A DNA stretch of 64,000 nucleotides from Oscillatoriophycideae cyanobacterium NC_groundwater_1537_Pr4_S-0.65um_50_18. Its GTDB lineage: Bacteria > Cyanobacteriota > Cyanobacteriia > Elainellales > Elainellaceae. The translations under genes were made by a program, and so were the position numbers. This document shows, in pieces, positions 46,626 through 55,022 of this stretch. Within the stretch, counting starts at the first letter, position 1; each line of letters opens with the position of its first letter. The DNA is taken from assembly GCA_016208305.1 (NCBI GenBank), contig JACQYI010000036.1, forward strand, positions 62,001 to 126,000, in the 5' to 3' direction. The notes below the pieces were generated by a model. The model was given only the letters and a program-made list of their open reading frames with translations. It did no database searches and had not been told where the DNA came from.

Positions 46626-48368
46626 ATGGGTGCGAAACCCTCGCAGTTTCTGGGCTACTGGGGTTGGGGCAATCATACAGAAACGCTGCGGAGTTTGGTG
46701 CCTGACTACCTGATCCGGCAGGGCGAGTCGGGCAGCTCAATCGCGTGGGCGATCGCGTCTGCGACAGAACTGACTGCCGATCGCGTCACGCTGAATGCCT
46801 GTGGGCGATCGCAGCTCACCGATTCTGCGGGAGATGCTTGGGCTTGTGTAGAAACGCAAGGGTTGCGGCTGGGGCGCGATCCGTTTGGGCGAGTGCCGCT
46901 GTACTGGATGCAGCTTGGAGAAACAATTTGGTTTGCTACCCGTCTGCAACTGCTGCGACCTCTCATTGCAACACCCCACATTAATCCGATCGCCCTGCAT
47001 GGTTTGGCCTGTTTTTCCTATGTGCCGACTCCTTTAACGCCGATCGAACAAGTGGCAGCCGTGGCAGCAGGCAGTGAGATCGCCTGGTCGATGGCAGATG
47101 CTCAGACGCTGTCACCGCCTCAGACGCGATCGCTTAATCCCCCGTGGCGGGAAGCCCCGCAACTGCTGCGCCATGAGGATCAGGCCGTCGAGCAATTGCA
47201 GGCGCTGCTGCGGCAGGCGATCGAGCGACAGGTGGCAGATTTGCCGCTCGATGAACCCGTTGGCGTGCTGCTGTCAGGCGGCATTGATTCCTCATTGGTG
47301 ACGGCGCTGTTGGTTGAGGCAGGCTTACAGGTGCGAGCTTATGCGCTCGATTTTGGGGTTGAGGGCTATTCCGAATTGGCCTATGCTCAGCAGGTGGCAG
47401 ATTTGTTTCAAATTCCGCTGATCCAGGTTGCTGCAACGGGCGCTCGCCTGCTTTCAGTGCTTCGCGCAACGGCTCAGGCGCTCGATTTGCCCTATGGAGA
47501 TGGCACAACGGCTCCGTTATTCTTACTCAAGCAAGCGGCAGCGCAGGATGTGCGCGTGGTGTTTAATGGCGAAAATGGCGATCAGCTCTTTGCCGGATGG
47601 ACAAACAAACCTGTGATTGCGGGTGGCGTATATCGTCCAGAGCATCCTGTGGCAGTAGAAACTTTTGAGCAACAGTATTTGCGAACGTTTCAGCGTTTTT
47701 TGGGCTATGAGTCGCAAGTTTTTTCCGCCGATCTGCTAGCTCATATTCAAGCTCATGATTTGACGCTTTACCTGCAAGACGCCCTTGATGCCACGGCCTG
47801 CCCTTCTCTGCTGGCGCGGCTGCGGCGGGCTTCGCTCATGCTCAAAGGGGCGCAAAACATCCAGCCCAGAGCCACAGCCTTGGGATTTGCCCATGATTTA
47901 TGGGTGCGATCGCCCTTCTGCGATCCTGACCTCACCACCTGGACTTTTCAGATGCCCGGAGAGCTGATGCTGCAAGGTGCCTGTGAGAAATACATTCTGA
48001 AACGAGCGGCTGAACGCTGGCTGCCGCCTGAAATTGTTTGGCGCGAAAAGCGCGGTATGGGTGTGCCGCTTAAGGTTTGGTACTACCGTGAATTTTGGGG
48101 TGCAATCGGGCAGTGGCTCAACCCCAAGGTGCTGCGGTCAGAAAATCGCTGGCAGCCGCATTTGGCAGATGCGATGTTGTCTGGCAAACTCGGAGTGGCT
48201 ATGCGCGATCGCTATATTGGCAATAATCTCTGGCTGCTGCTGATGTGGCAAGCTTGGCGGACAGAGGTGCTAGGCGAGATTCCGGCTTCGCGATCGCTCG
48301 ATCATGTCTTTTGGCTGCCGCCTGCGATTGGGCAGCGCATCTGGAACTATCGCAAGAGGCTGCAATGA
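46626..48368 (+). CDS. Asparagine-synthetase-like protein 1
   Basis: A member of the asparagine synthetase superfamily (about 580 residues). The N-terminal Ntn-hydrolase domain (to about 190) has no cysteine at position 2, so it cannot release ammonia from glutamine; LGRDPFGRVPLYW is still recognisable. The PP-loop SGGIDSS (about residues 217-223) binds ATP, and NGENGDQLFAGW and EKRGMGVPLKVWYYREFW mark the synthetase half. The usual DE of the synthetase motif is DQ here. The product is unknown; beta-lactam and carbapenam synthetases are relatives that also lost the cysteine. AGGAGG at 46611 favours ATG 46626 over 46620. Its TGA overlaps the next start (ATGA). Confidence 0.85.
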   Translation: MGAKPSQFLGYWGWGNHTETLRSLVPDYLIRQGESGSSIAWAIASATELTADRVTLNACGRSQLTDSAGDAWACVETQGLRLGRDPFGRVPLYWMQLGETIWFATRLQLLRPLIATPHINPIALHGLACFSYVPTPLTPIEQVAAVAAGSEIAWSMADAQTLSPPQTRSLNPPWREAPQLLRHEDQAVEQLQALLRQAIERQVADLPLDEPVGVLLSGGIDSSLVTALLVEAGLQVRAYALDFGVEGYSELAYAQQVADLFQIPLIQVAATGARLLSVLRATAQALDLPYGDGTTAPLFLLKQAAAQDVRVVFNGENGDQLFAGWTNKPVIAGGVYRPEHPVAVETFEQQYLRTFQRFLGYESQVFSADLLAHIQAHDLTLYLQDALDATACPSLLARLRRASLMLKGAQNIQPRATALGFAHDLWVRSPFCDPDLTTWTFQMPGELMLQGACEKYILKRAAERWLPPEIVWREKRGMGVPLKVWYYREFWGAIGQWLNPKVLRSENRWQPHLADAMLSGKLGVAMRDRYIGNNLWLLLMWQAWRTEVLGEIPASRSLDHVFWLPPAIGQRIWNYRKRLQ

Positions 48369-49630
48369 CTCAATCTGAAACTGCTAAGCCTGGAACTGCT
48401 AAGCCTGGAACTGCTAAACCTAGCGAGACTCAAGCTAAACCTGCGGAAATTATTCATGCGCCTCCCTTCTCGCAGGCGCTTATGCAGGAGTTGCTGTCTG
48501 CTTACGGTTCGCCCCTGTATGTGTATCAGGGCGATCGCCTCTGCCAAACGCTTGACCACATTACGCGATCGGTGGACTATCCGCACACGCAGTTTCATTT
48601 TGCCAGCGTCACCAATGGCAATGTTGCGCTGTTGCAAATCATCCGGCAGAAGGGCTGGGGGCTGCATGCCAATACGCCAGGAGATGTGTTTCTGGGGTTG
48701 CAAGCCGGATTTTTGCCAACTCAAATCGTTTACAGCGGCAGCAACCTCAGCCGAGAGGATCTAGAGCAGCTCATCCGCTGGGATATCCATCGCTTTAACT
48801 TGGATAGCCTGTCGCAGCTGCGGCTGTTTGGCGACTGTTCGGTAGCACGATCGCCCACGCCCGCCCTGGGGCTGCGCCTCAATGCTCCGGAACTAACGGG
48901 AGAAAGCCGCATTGGCATCCGTCCTGCCGAATTTGAGGAAGCCTGCGCCATTGCCCAGCAGTATGGGCTGACCCTTACAGGACTGCACTTTTACCGGGGT
49001 ACCGGAACCAATGCCACAGCAGCCTTCACGCAGGTGATTGATCAGGTGATTGCGATCGCTCAGCGCCTACCCCACTGGCAAATGCTCGATTTTGGCGGGG
49101 GCTTTGGCTATCCCTATCGATCGGGAGCAGCGTTTGACTGGCCTGAGTTTGGGGCAGCCATGCGGCAAAAGCTAGCGGCTCTGTCGCGCCCTATAGAGCT
49201 AGTGATTGAACCCGGGCGCGCGGTGATTGCCGGATGTGGGGTCTTGCTGGCTCAAGTGGTGGCTGTGAAATGGCAGGGCGATCGCCAAATTGTCGGGGTC
49301 GATACAACAGTGGCCAATTTATCGGTGCCTGCGGTGCATGGAGGCTACCGAGCCATCACGACTTGGGTTTCTGGGTCGTCGAGACATCCCACAGATATTT
49401 GCGGCAACACGACCTATTCACGAGATTATTTAGGGCGAGGCTGTGAGTTGCCGATGCTCAAAGTTGGCGATGTCGTTGCCATCTTAGACAGCGGAGCCTA
49501 TGGCTATGCGATGTCGTCCCATTTTCTGCATCGGCCTCGTCCGGCTGAGGTGCTGGTTGCAGCCAACGACCACCGATTAATTCGGGAGCGAGAAGATTAT
49601 TCCATCTTGTTAAACGGACAAAAATTTTAG
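48365..49630 (+). CDS. Decarboxylase-like PLP-fold protein lacking the lysine
   Basis: A 421-residue protein of fold-type III (ornithine/diaminopimelate decarboxylase, alanine racemase) family. The start is ATG 48365 in an ATGA overlap with the upstream stop. The first 30 residues contain a TAKPG repeat. In the usual A-x-K-A-N motif the protein reads ASVTNGN (80-86), so the Schiff-base lysine is V82. The phosphate-binding GGGFG and EPGR are kept, but the CxSxD active-site cysteine is T (CGNTTYSRD), and the family H-I/V-G-S reads YRGT. It probably does not act as a normal decarboxylase. Translational coupling links it to the asparagine-synthetase-like gene. Confidence 0.8.
   Translation: MTQSETAKPGTAKPGTAKPSETQAKPAEIIHAPPFSQALMQELLSAYGSPLYVYQGDRLCQTLDHITRSVDYPHTQFHFASVTNGNVALLQIIRQKGWGLHANTPGDVFLGLQAGFLPTQIVYSGSNLSREDLEQLIRWDIHRFNLDSLSQLRLFGDCSVARSPTPALGLRLNAPELTGESRIGIRPAEFEEACAIAQQYGLTLTGLHFYRGTGTNATAAFTQVIDQVIAIAQRLPHWQMLDFGGGFGYPYRSGAAFDWPEFGAAMRQKLAALSRPIELVIEPGRAVIAGCGVLLAQVVAVKWQGDRQIVGVDTTVANLSVPAVHGGYRAITTWVSGSSRHPTDICGNTTYSRDYLGRGCELPMLKVGDVVAILDSGAYGYAMSSHFLHRPRPAEVLVAANDHRLIREREDYSILLNGQKF
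48381..48425. repeat. 15-bp in-frame tandem repeat
   Basis: CTGCTAAGCCTGGAA is repeated three times (the third is imperfect), encoding the TAKPG repeats at the N-terminus of the PLP-fold protein. Confidence 0.85.
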
Positions 49631-49653
49631 AGCGAACATCGGGAGCAATGGGA

Positions 49654-50964
49654 ATGAAATGTGTTGCATGTGGAACTGATAATGTTTTGAAAGATCGCAC
49701 CCGAAATTCAGGTCGCTGCAAGCGGTGTAACCATACGTTTGTCTTTGAGCCTGCTGGGATGTCTGATAAAAAATTGGCCTTCACCGATCCGTTTTTCCAG
49801 AAGGCGATCGACGATATTTCCAACCATAATCTTCTCTCTTTTACCCCAAAACAATTCTTGTACTTTATCGACAGGCGGCTCAAGGCTAGGGCTTCTAAAG
49901 GCAGATGGAGTTGGGTAATTTTCTATTTATTCCTTAACTTTGTGGTGGCGGCCTTTTTTGCCCAAGATATTGCCTATCTAGTTGGTTCTTCTATTTACAA
50001 TCTGCTTTGGATTGCGGCGTTCTTTAACGGCAGCAAGTCTCTGCAACTAGGGACGAGAGGGAGGAAAGACAACGCTAATAAGCTCCAGATTTTAGGGGTG
50101 CTCATCTTAGTCATCGGCATAATCCATAGCCTGTCAAAGAACCTGCTCATCGGGTATGGGGTGACGACTGTATTGGGGCTATCTGCTATCTGGCTCGGTA
50201 TTTTACAAAAGCGTCGTCACGGAAGCATCGGGGAAGTCTTTCTGGTCGAAGCTGCGCTGAGTGAGGAGTGGCTGCGACGCTGGCAGGCAGTGAACGGGAG
50301 ATTAGACAAACTGCTGCCTCAGCCTCGCCAAAACACGCTGCCCATCAACCCTGATGCAGCCAATGTTGATCCTGAGGTGAGCGCCTACAGTTTCGATCGC
50401 GCCATTGTTTGTGAGAGTGATGCGATCGCGCAATTCCTGATTGCCAACAACGTTCATTTTGAAAATAACTGCGCGATTCTCAGCATCAACGGCTATCCTC
50501 AAAGCATTTTTGATACCGTGATGGAAATGCTGCGGCGCAATGCCGATCTCAAAGTTTATGTGCTGCATGATGCCAGCCCTGCGGGGGTTAGTCTGGTGCA
50601 TCAACTGCGATCGAGTCCCGATTGGTTTGCCAATCAACCCGCAACAATTTTTGATTTGGGTCTTTCTCCTCGACAAATCTTGGCAGGTCGGGATTTCTTT
50701 CTGCAAAAGTCTGACGCGATCGCCCGTTCGGCAGGTCAGCTACCGGATGCTGTGCGGCAAAGCCTCACGGATCAGGAGCAGGCGTGGCTGGATGCAGGCT
50801 ATTTTGTAGAACTAGAATCGTTTGCGCCACAGCGGCTGTTGCGTGTGGTCAACTATGGCTTGGCTCAGAGTGGCGATCCGCAGAGCAATGACGGTTTAAT
50901 CGTGATGGATGATGGCATGAGCTATGGAGGCGGTTATGTGTTTGCCTCCGATAGTTTCGGCTAG
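49654..50964 (+). CDS. Zinc-ribbon membrane protein with Toprim-like domain
   Basis: A 436-residue protein. The N-terminus is a zinc ribbon (CVACG..CKRC, residues 3-25), followed by a linker, two to four hydrophobic segments (about 85-180), and a soluble C-terminal region (240-430). The segment RAIVCESDAIAQFLI, then VYVLHDASPAGVSLVHQL, recalls a Toprim fold (DxD-PxG pattern), as in topoisomerases and OLD-type nucleases, but this is a weak resemblance. GGGAG eight bases before ATG 49654 supports that start. It follows the PLP-fold gene by 23 bases and its end overlaps the convergent asparagine-synthetase-like gene by four bases. Confidence 0.7.
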   Translation: MKCVACGTDNVLKDRTRNSGRCKRCNHTFVFEPAGMSDKKLAFTDPFFQKAIDDISNHNLLSFTPKQFLYFIDRRLKARASKGRWSWVIFYLFLNFVVAAFFAQDIAYLVGSSIYNLLWIAAFFNGSKSLQLGTRGRKDNANKLQILGVLILVIGIIHSLSKNLLIGYGVTTVLGLSAIWLGILQKRRHGSIGEVFLVEAALSEEWLRRWQAVNGRLDKLLPQPRQNTLPINPDAANVDPEVSAYSFDRAIVCESDAIAQFLIANNVHFENNCAILSINGYPQSIFDTVMEMLRRNADLKVYVLHDASPAGVSLVHQLRSSPDWFANQPATIFDLGLSPRQILAGRDFFLQKSDAIARSAGQLPDAVRQSLTDQEQAWLDAGYFVELESFAPQRLLRVVNYGLAQSGDPQSNDGLIVMDDGMSYGGGYVFASDSFG

Positions 50965-52706
50965 CGGCGATTTTCCTGAAGCCAGATTTCTAACGTCACC
51001 AGCAGCCACAGCTTTAGGCCGTAGCGAGGAAAAACCTCGCCGCGATAGTTGAGCCAGTCGCGAATGAGTGTCTGATTCAGGTAGGGTGCAATGGCGGCTC
51101 TTGGATTAAGCAAGAGCGATCGCGCCTGCTGCCGCCAATGGGTCAAAAACCACTGCTGCATCGACATCACCATGCCGCTTTTGGGACGGTTCACAATCAC
51201 ATCGGGCAAGAGGTCAGCCACAGCCGCTTTGAGGACGGCTTTTTCTTGCGCCCCTGACAGCTTGTATGCGGGTGGAATTTGCAAACTCAGCGCCACCATA
51301 CGTGGATCAAACAGGGGCGATCGCCCTTCTAGTCCGGCAGCGGCAGTGAGATTGTTCACCTTCGTCAAAATGTAGTCCGCGCCTTTAAACTCAATGTTGA
51401 GCAGCATCAGCCGATTCAAAAATGTGGTGTCCTGCTGCTGCAATCCGGCGGCAAAGACAGAAGGCACCTCTTTGACGACCTCCCAGAGTTCAGGTTTGAG
51501 TAAGCGCGGCAAATCGACAAAACACTTCTGAAAAGAAGTCAGATAGGCGGATGCCGGATCGGCTGTGCCCTGAATTGAGCCATCCTGAATTGAGCCATAT
51601 AGACTGTTGAGCAACATCGGCTTGTTTTTCGGGCCTGCAAAGCAGGGATCGCCCCCTTCACCATTGAGCGCCACCCCCACTATTTGCTTGGCCGATCGCG
51701 CCAGCAGCAAATTTGGCACCGTCAGTCCTTCCCCTACTGGATCATCCAGAGCCGCAAGCGTTTCGGGTAAAAGCTGCCAAATCTGCTGCGGCGAAACTTC
51801 TAGGACATGATGCTGCGTGCCGCAATGTGCCGCAACAAGGTTGGCAAATTCAAGCTCGCTAGGATACTGAGCGCCAAAGTGCATTGAAAACGTGTGTACG
51901 GGGTGATCATGCAGCCGCGATGCGATCGCCGTTACACAGCTAGAGTCAATGCCGCCCGAAAGGTAGGCTCCTACAGGTTCGCCTACGGGCAGCGCTTGCT
52001 GCACCAGCTGCTCTAAGAGAACGCGCACCTGCTGAGCATGCCAATTCATTGAGCGATCGGCATGGCTAATGTGCTCTTGGGGCTGCCAGTAGCGCTGCGG
52101 CTGACCGTCTGGAAAGCCGAGGCTGGTGCCCGGTCGCAACTCTCGCACCCCCTGCCAAAGCGTTTGCGCTCCGGGCACAAATGCACAGCTGAGATAGTCA
52201 CGTAGGGCGATCGGGTCAAGATCTTGGGCGTGATAGGAATTGAGCGATCGCAGCCGAGGTGCAGCCCAGCCTGCCGCACTGGTTTTGTTCAGGACATAGT
52301 AGAGCGTTTTGGCTCCGACCGGATCGCGCCCCAAACACAAGGTTTGCTGCTCTTGATCCCACACCGCTAGCGCAAACGATCCGGTCAGCAAGTTCAGCGT
52401 TTGGGTGCCCCACTGCTCCCAAATCTGCCCCACGATCGCCAGATCGCTCAGGCTTTCGGCTTTCTCTACGTAATCCTTGATGTGCTTCAGCAACAGGGAG
52501 CGATCGAAACAGCAGTCACCCACCAGCACGAATCGCTGACTGGGGCTAAAGGTGGGCTGCGCGCCAATCATGGCAAAATTAGACGTTGCCCAAGTTGCCC
52601 GACGCAAGGGCGGTGCGGTCACATTAGCCGATTGAGCTGCGGCTCCCCAGGCTATGACCCAATGGGGATGAATGGCTCTCTGAGAGATAGGGCGCAAGGT
52701 TAGCAC
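50961..52706 (-). CDS. Asparagine-synthetase-like protein 2
   Basis: A 581-residue asparagine-synthetase-superfamily protein. It has a GTG start, no cysteine 2, and an N-terminal Ntn-like domain with LLTGSFALAVWDQE and LGRDPVGAKTLYY. The PP-loop is SGGIDSS (250-256), and the synthetase motif is NGEGGDPCFAGPKNKP (DE replaced by DP). Residues FAGPKNKPMLL resemble WTNKPVIAG of protein 1, so the two are paralogues of one subfamily. The arrangement is convergent: this gene faces the zinc-ribbon gene. Residues 374-385 contain a 5-residue duplication (GSIQD/GSIQG). Confidence 0.85.
   Translation of the reverse strand: MLTLRPISQRAIHPHWVIAWGAAAQSANVTAPPLRRATWATSNFAMIGAQPTFSPSQRFVLVGDCCFDRSLLLKHIKDYVEKAESLSDLAIVGQIWEQWGTQTLNLLTGSFALAVWDQEQQTLCLGRDPVGAKTLYYVLNKTSAAGWAAPRLRSLNSYHAQDLDPIALRDYLSCAFVPGAQTLWQGVRELRPGTSLGFPDGQPQRYWQPQEHISHADRSMNWHAQQVRVLLEQLVQQALPVGEPVGAYLSGGIDSSCVTAIASRLHDHPVHTFSMHFGAQYPSELEFANLVAAHCGTQHHVLEVSPQQIWQLLPETLAALDDPVGEGLTVPNLLLARSAKQIVGVALNGEGGDPCFAGPKNKPMLLNSLYGSIQDGSIQGTADPASAYLTSFQKCFVDLPRLLKPELWEVVKEVPSVFAAGLQQQDTTFLNRLMLLNIEFKGADYILTKVNNLTAAAGLEGRSPLFDPRMVALSLQIPPAYKLSGAQEKAVLKAAVADLLPDVIVNRPKSGMVMSMQQWFLTHWRQQARSLLLNPRAAIAPYLNQTLIRDWLNYRGEVFPRYGLKLWLLVTLEIWLQENRR
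51569..51598. repeat. 15-bp in-frame duplication
   Basis: CCTGAATTGAGCCAT occurs twice in tandem inside the second asparagine-synthetase-like gene, duplicating five residues. Confidence 0.8.
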
Positions 52707-52860
52707 AGAAGCAACAACAAGACATGACTCAAGGGATGTTAGAAAAGTTTTGCGCTACACTTGTCCCCCATCAATTCTGAGAAATTTCAACAGAAATCGA
52801 GCACGATTGACTTTTTAACTTTATCAGAACTTATGTCTTGAGATGAAAGAGCTGCAGCAG

Positions 52861-52972
52861 TGATGAGGGAGTGGGATGGCGGGAGAGTGAACAACGGCGA
52901 TCGCATCATCCCTCCCTCCCACTCTTGTAACATTGAGAGGCTCCCCCAACTGCTAGGTGCGCTCCAGAGCTA
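52861..52972. repeat. Dispersed repeat, copy A
   Basis: A 110-bp sequence starting TGATGAGGGAGTGGGATG and containing GGGAGAGTGAACAA, a HIP1 site with GCGATCGCATCATC, then TAACATTGAGAGGCT and TGCTAGGTGCGC. It recurs in the same orientation at 59981-60092 with most positions identical. The G-rich start and C-rich middle (GAGGGAGTGGG, CCTCCCACTC) can pair. Confidence 0.85.
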
Positions 52973-52995
52973 GCCAGAAATCTGACCTGCTGGGA

Positions 52996-53529
52996 TTACT
53001 TCCGCCAATAATTCACCGTCATAAACGAATGCCACTGTCCGTCATCATTCAACATATGGGAGGTCATGACCCGGTGATTGTCACTCTTAAACTCCATGAC
53101 ATCCTTGTACTGAGCCATTGTGCCCTTACCTGTCATTGCTGGGCCAGTAGAGTTGAGCGTCAGCATTTTCTCAGCTGCATCTAGTTCACCGTCAGACAGC
53201 CAGAGGTAGGTCATGATCGATCCGATCCAAGTGCCTACATAGCGCTGTTTTTGCGGGTCATAGCCAAGCGTCACCATTGTGGTTACCTCTCCACAACCGG
53301 GCATCTCGCCCTGCCCTTCTGCGACGATCCAGAGTCCGCCTGATGCACTGGACTGTGACCCAAGATAGCGAACGGTTTCGGTGCCTGTGGCCTTTTCAGC
53401 AGGCTGATCCGGTTTCATCGAGACTTCGGTTTCATATGTCCATTCCCCAATTAGCTTCTGTAACCACTGGTGTTCTTTCTGTGGTTTTTCAGGCGTGGTT
53501 GATTCATGTTGTATCGTGGTTGTTTCCAT
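52996..53529 (-). CDS. DUF1579 domain protein
   Basis: A 177-residue protein with the DUF1579 pattern: EHQWLQKLIGEWTYETEVSM, GLWIVAEGQGEMPG, VTLGYDPQKQRYVGTWIGS, and a late MVTSHML-type beta strand region. The fold is a lipocalin-like beta barrel; the role is unknown. It opens a small minus-strand cassette with AHSA1, DUF1772 and azoreductase genes of similar type, often seen near each other in accessory DNA. Confidence 0.85.
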   Translation of the reverse strand: METTTIQHESTTPEKPQKEHQWLQKLIGEWTYETEVSMKPDQPAEKATGTETVRYLGSQSSASGGLWIVAEGQGEMPGCGEVTTMVTLGYDPQKQRYVGTWIGSIMTYLWLSDGELDAAEKMLTLNSTGPAMTGKGTMAQYKDVMEFKSDNHRVMTSHMLNDDGQWHSFMTVNYWRK

Positions 53530-53651
53530 GGTTCATCTCCTTTCCATTTCTTTGAATGACTTCGGGGTAAGATGGTAATGTTCAGAACAGGATTTGTTGT
53601 CTAGATAATTTCACAGTCTGAATTTCACATCATGAGGAGCATCGGTGAGTG

Positions 53652-54164
53652 TTATTTCACCTCTGCCATTGCTGCTAAGTATTCATCTAGGCAATCAAAA
53701 CTAGAATTCCATCCATCGATAACCCCCATTGCCTCATGCTTACGCCGATCGTCTACTGTAGCGTGCATGATCCGAAGAATGAGGCGGGTCTGGTTGCTCA
53801 GATCTTCAAACAAGGCTGTGACTACCATCGCGCCGCTGGGTAGATCTATAGTTGTAACTTGTTCAAATTCCTCGTCAAACGCATCTGTGGTGACGATGCG
53901 TTCGGGCGGGACGATCTCGCGAAAGACACCACTGCCAGGATACTCGGCGCCATCTGGCCCACACATCACATATCGCCATTTGCCGCCAGATCTGAGATCC
54001 ATGGCTTCGACGCGGGTAGTAAAACCTTTTGGTCCCCACCACTGCTCAATATGTTTTGGCTCTGTCCACACCCTGAATACTAGATCCCTCGGTGCATTGA
54101 AGACACGAGTAATTACGAGTTCACGATCTGTTTGAGTATCCGTGGCTGAATTTTGTTTCACCAT
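53652..54164 (-). CDS. AHSA1/SRPBCC domain protein
   Basis: A 170-residue START-like/SRPBCC protein of the activator-of-Hsp90-ATPase (AHSA1) type. The signature is RVFNAPRDLVFRVWTEPKHIEQWWGPKGF, followed by the GGKWRYVMCGPDG strand and IVTTDAFDEE. Such proteins bind small hydrophobic ligands. In many bacteria they are preceded by an ArsR regulator; here only unclear DNA lies upstream. Confidence 0.87.
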   Translation of the reverse strand: MVKQNSATDTQTDRELVITRVFNAPRDLVFRVWTEPKHIEQWWGPKGFTTRVEAMDLRSGGKWRYVMCGPDGAEYPGSGVFREIVPPERIVTTDAFDEEFEQVTTIDLPSGAMVVTALFEDLSNQTRLILRIMHATVDDRRKHEAMGVIDGWNSSFDCLDEYLAAMAEVK

Positions 54165-54464
54165 TTTGTTTCTCCTGGGAGTAGGGCGATCGCAATTTAC
54201 AGCGTTCTATAATTTGCGATCGCGTGTGTTGATCTTCTGCTCACAACGTTCGTAGAGAGTTATCTGGGCAATCGAGTTTCTTGCACAGCTGGGGGAGACT
54301 GCGGGCAAACTGCTCTCAAAAAGTTGAGCGAACTTGTCATCGAGTCGGCAAAGGTAGCAAAAAAGATGATGCTCAACCGATTTAGCAGCCATTTAACATA
54401 GCAGTATTTAACCATCCGGTTAATTAATGACTAGTTTAAATGTACTACTCTGAAATGTCAATGG
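54165..54464. other. Upstream region of the AHSA1 gene
   Basis: No certain gene. A 61-codon minus-strand frame (54207-54392; MAAKSVEHHLFCYLC) could be the remnant of a lost gene, perhaps an ArsR-type regulator, but I see no helix-turn-helix. Two HIP1 sites form an inverted repeat (54186-54224), with AATT at the inner ends. Confidence 0.35.
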
Positions 54465-54962
54465 CTAACGGGCAGAAATATTGATCGCCAGAGTCAGCAA
54501 TGCCGTTGCCGCCACAGCCGCTACCGTCCGAACGTGATTCCAGAATGTCCAGTTCACCAAGTATGTTGCCCACAGATTTGCACCTTCAGGACTGTCGGGT
54601 TTGACGATCGCCAACGCATCATTGAGCGGCACATTCAACGCGATCGTTACCAGCACCGTACCCACGAGATAAAGTAGGCTGCCGACGATTAAGTAGGCTG
54701 CACCCGGCTGATGCCACTTTAGCCCTGAAGCCACAGCTAAAAAAAGGCAAGCCGCACCCGTCCCCAGAAATGCTGTCATAAACCAAGGATTGATCACCGT
54801 AATGTTGATCGATTGCATGGTGGCAATGCCTTGAGCGGGTGGTTGTTGAGCCAGCGCTTTCATCACAAAGGTTGAGAAGGCAAAGAAGACCCCTGCGACT
54901 AGCCCACAACCGATCACCGCAAACAGCTTCAATGCGAAAAACAAGGGGTTAGCCGTTGTCAT
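54465..54962 (-). CDS. DUF1772 (anthrone oxygenase-like) membrane protein
   Basis: A 165-residue protein with four membrane helices: FALKLFAVIGCGLVAGVFFAFSTFVM, PWFMTAFLGTGAACLFLAVA, GAAYLIVGSLLYLVGTVLVTI and the C-terminal VRTVAAVAATALLTLAI. The conserved polar residues (N-V-P-L-N, WxxYLxNWTFWNHVRT) match DUF1772, related to fungal anthrone oxygenases. In bacteria its substrate is unknown. Confidence 0.87.
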   Translation of the reverse strand: MTTANPLFFALKLFAVIGCGLVAGVFFAFSTFVMKALAQQPPAQGIATMQSINITVINPWFMTAFLGTGAACLFLAVASGLKWHQPGAAYLIVGSLLYLVGTVLVTIALNVPLNDALAIVKPDSPEGANLWATYLVNWTFWNHVRTVAAVAATALLTLAINISAR

Positions 54963-55022
54963 GCCGTTGTCATAAAGCCTCCGCAGATGGTGGTCTCATC
55001 CCATTCTTTTGCCGCAAGCAAA

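Noticed and set aside
54207-54392. 61-codon frame as an ArsR regulator
   Set aside because: The position fits a regulator, but the sequence shows no winged-helix pattern; kept only as a possible remnant.
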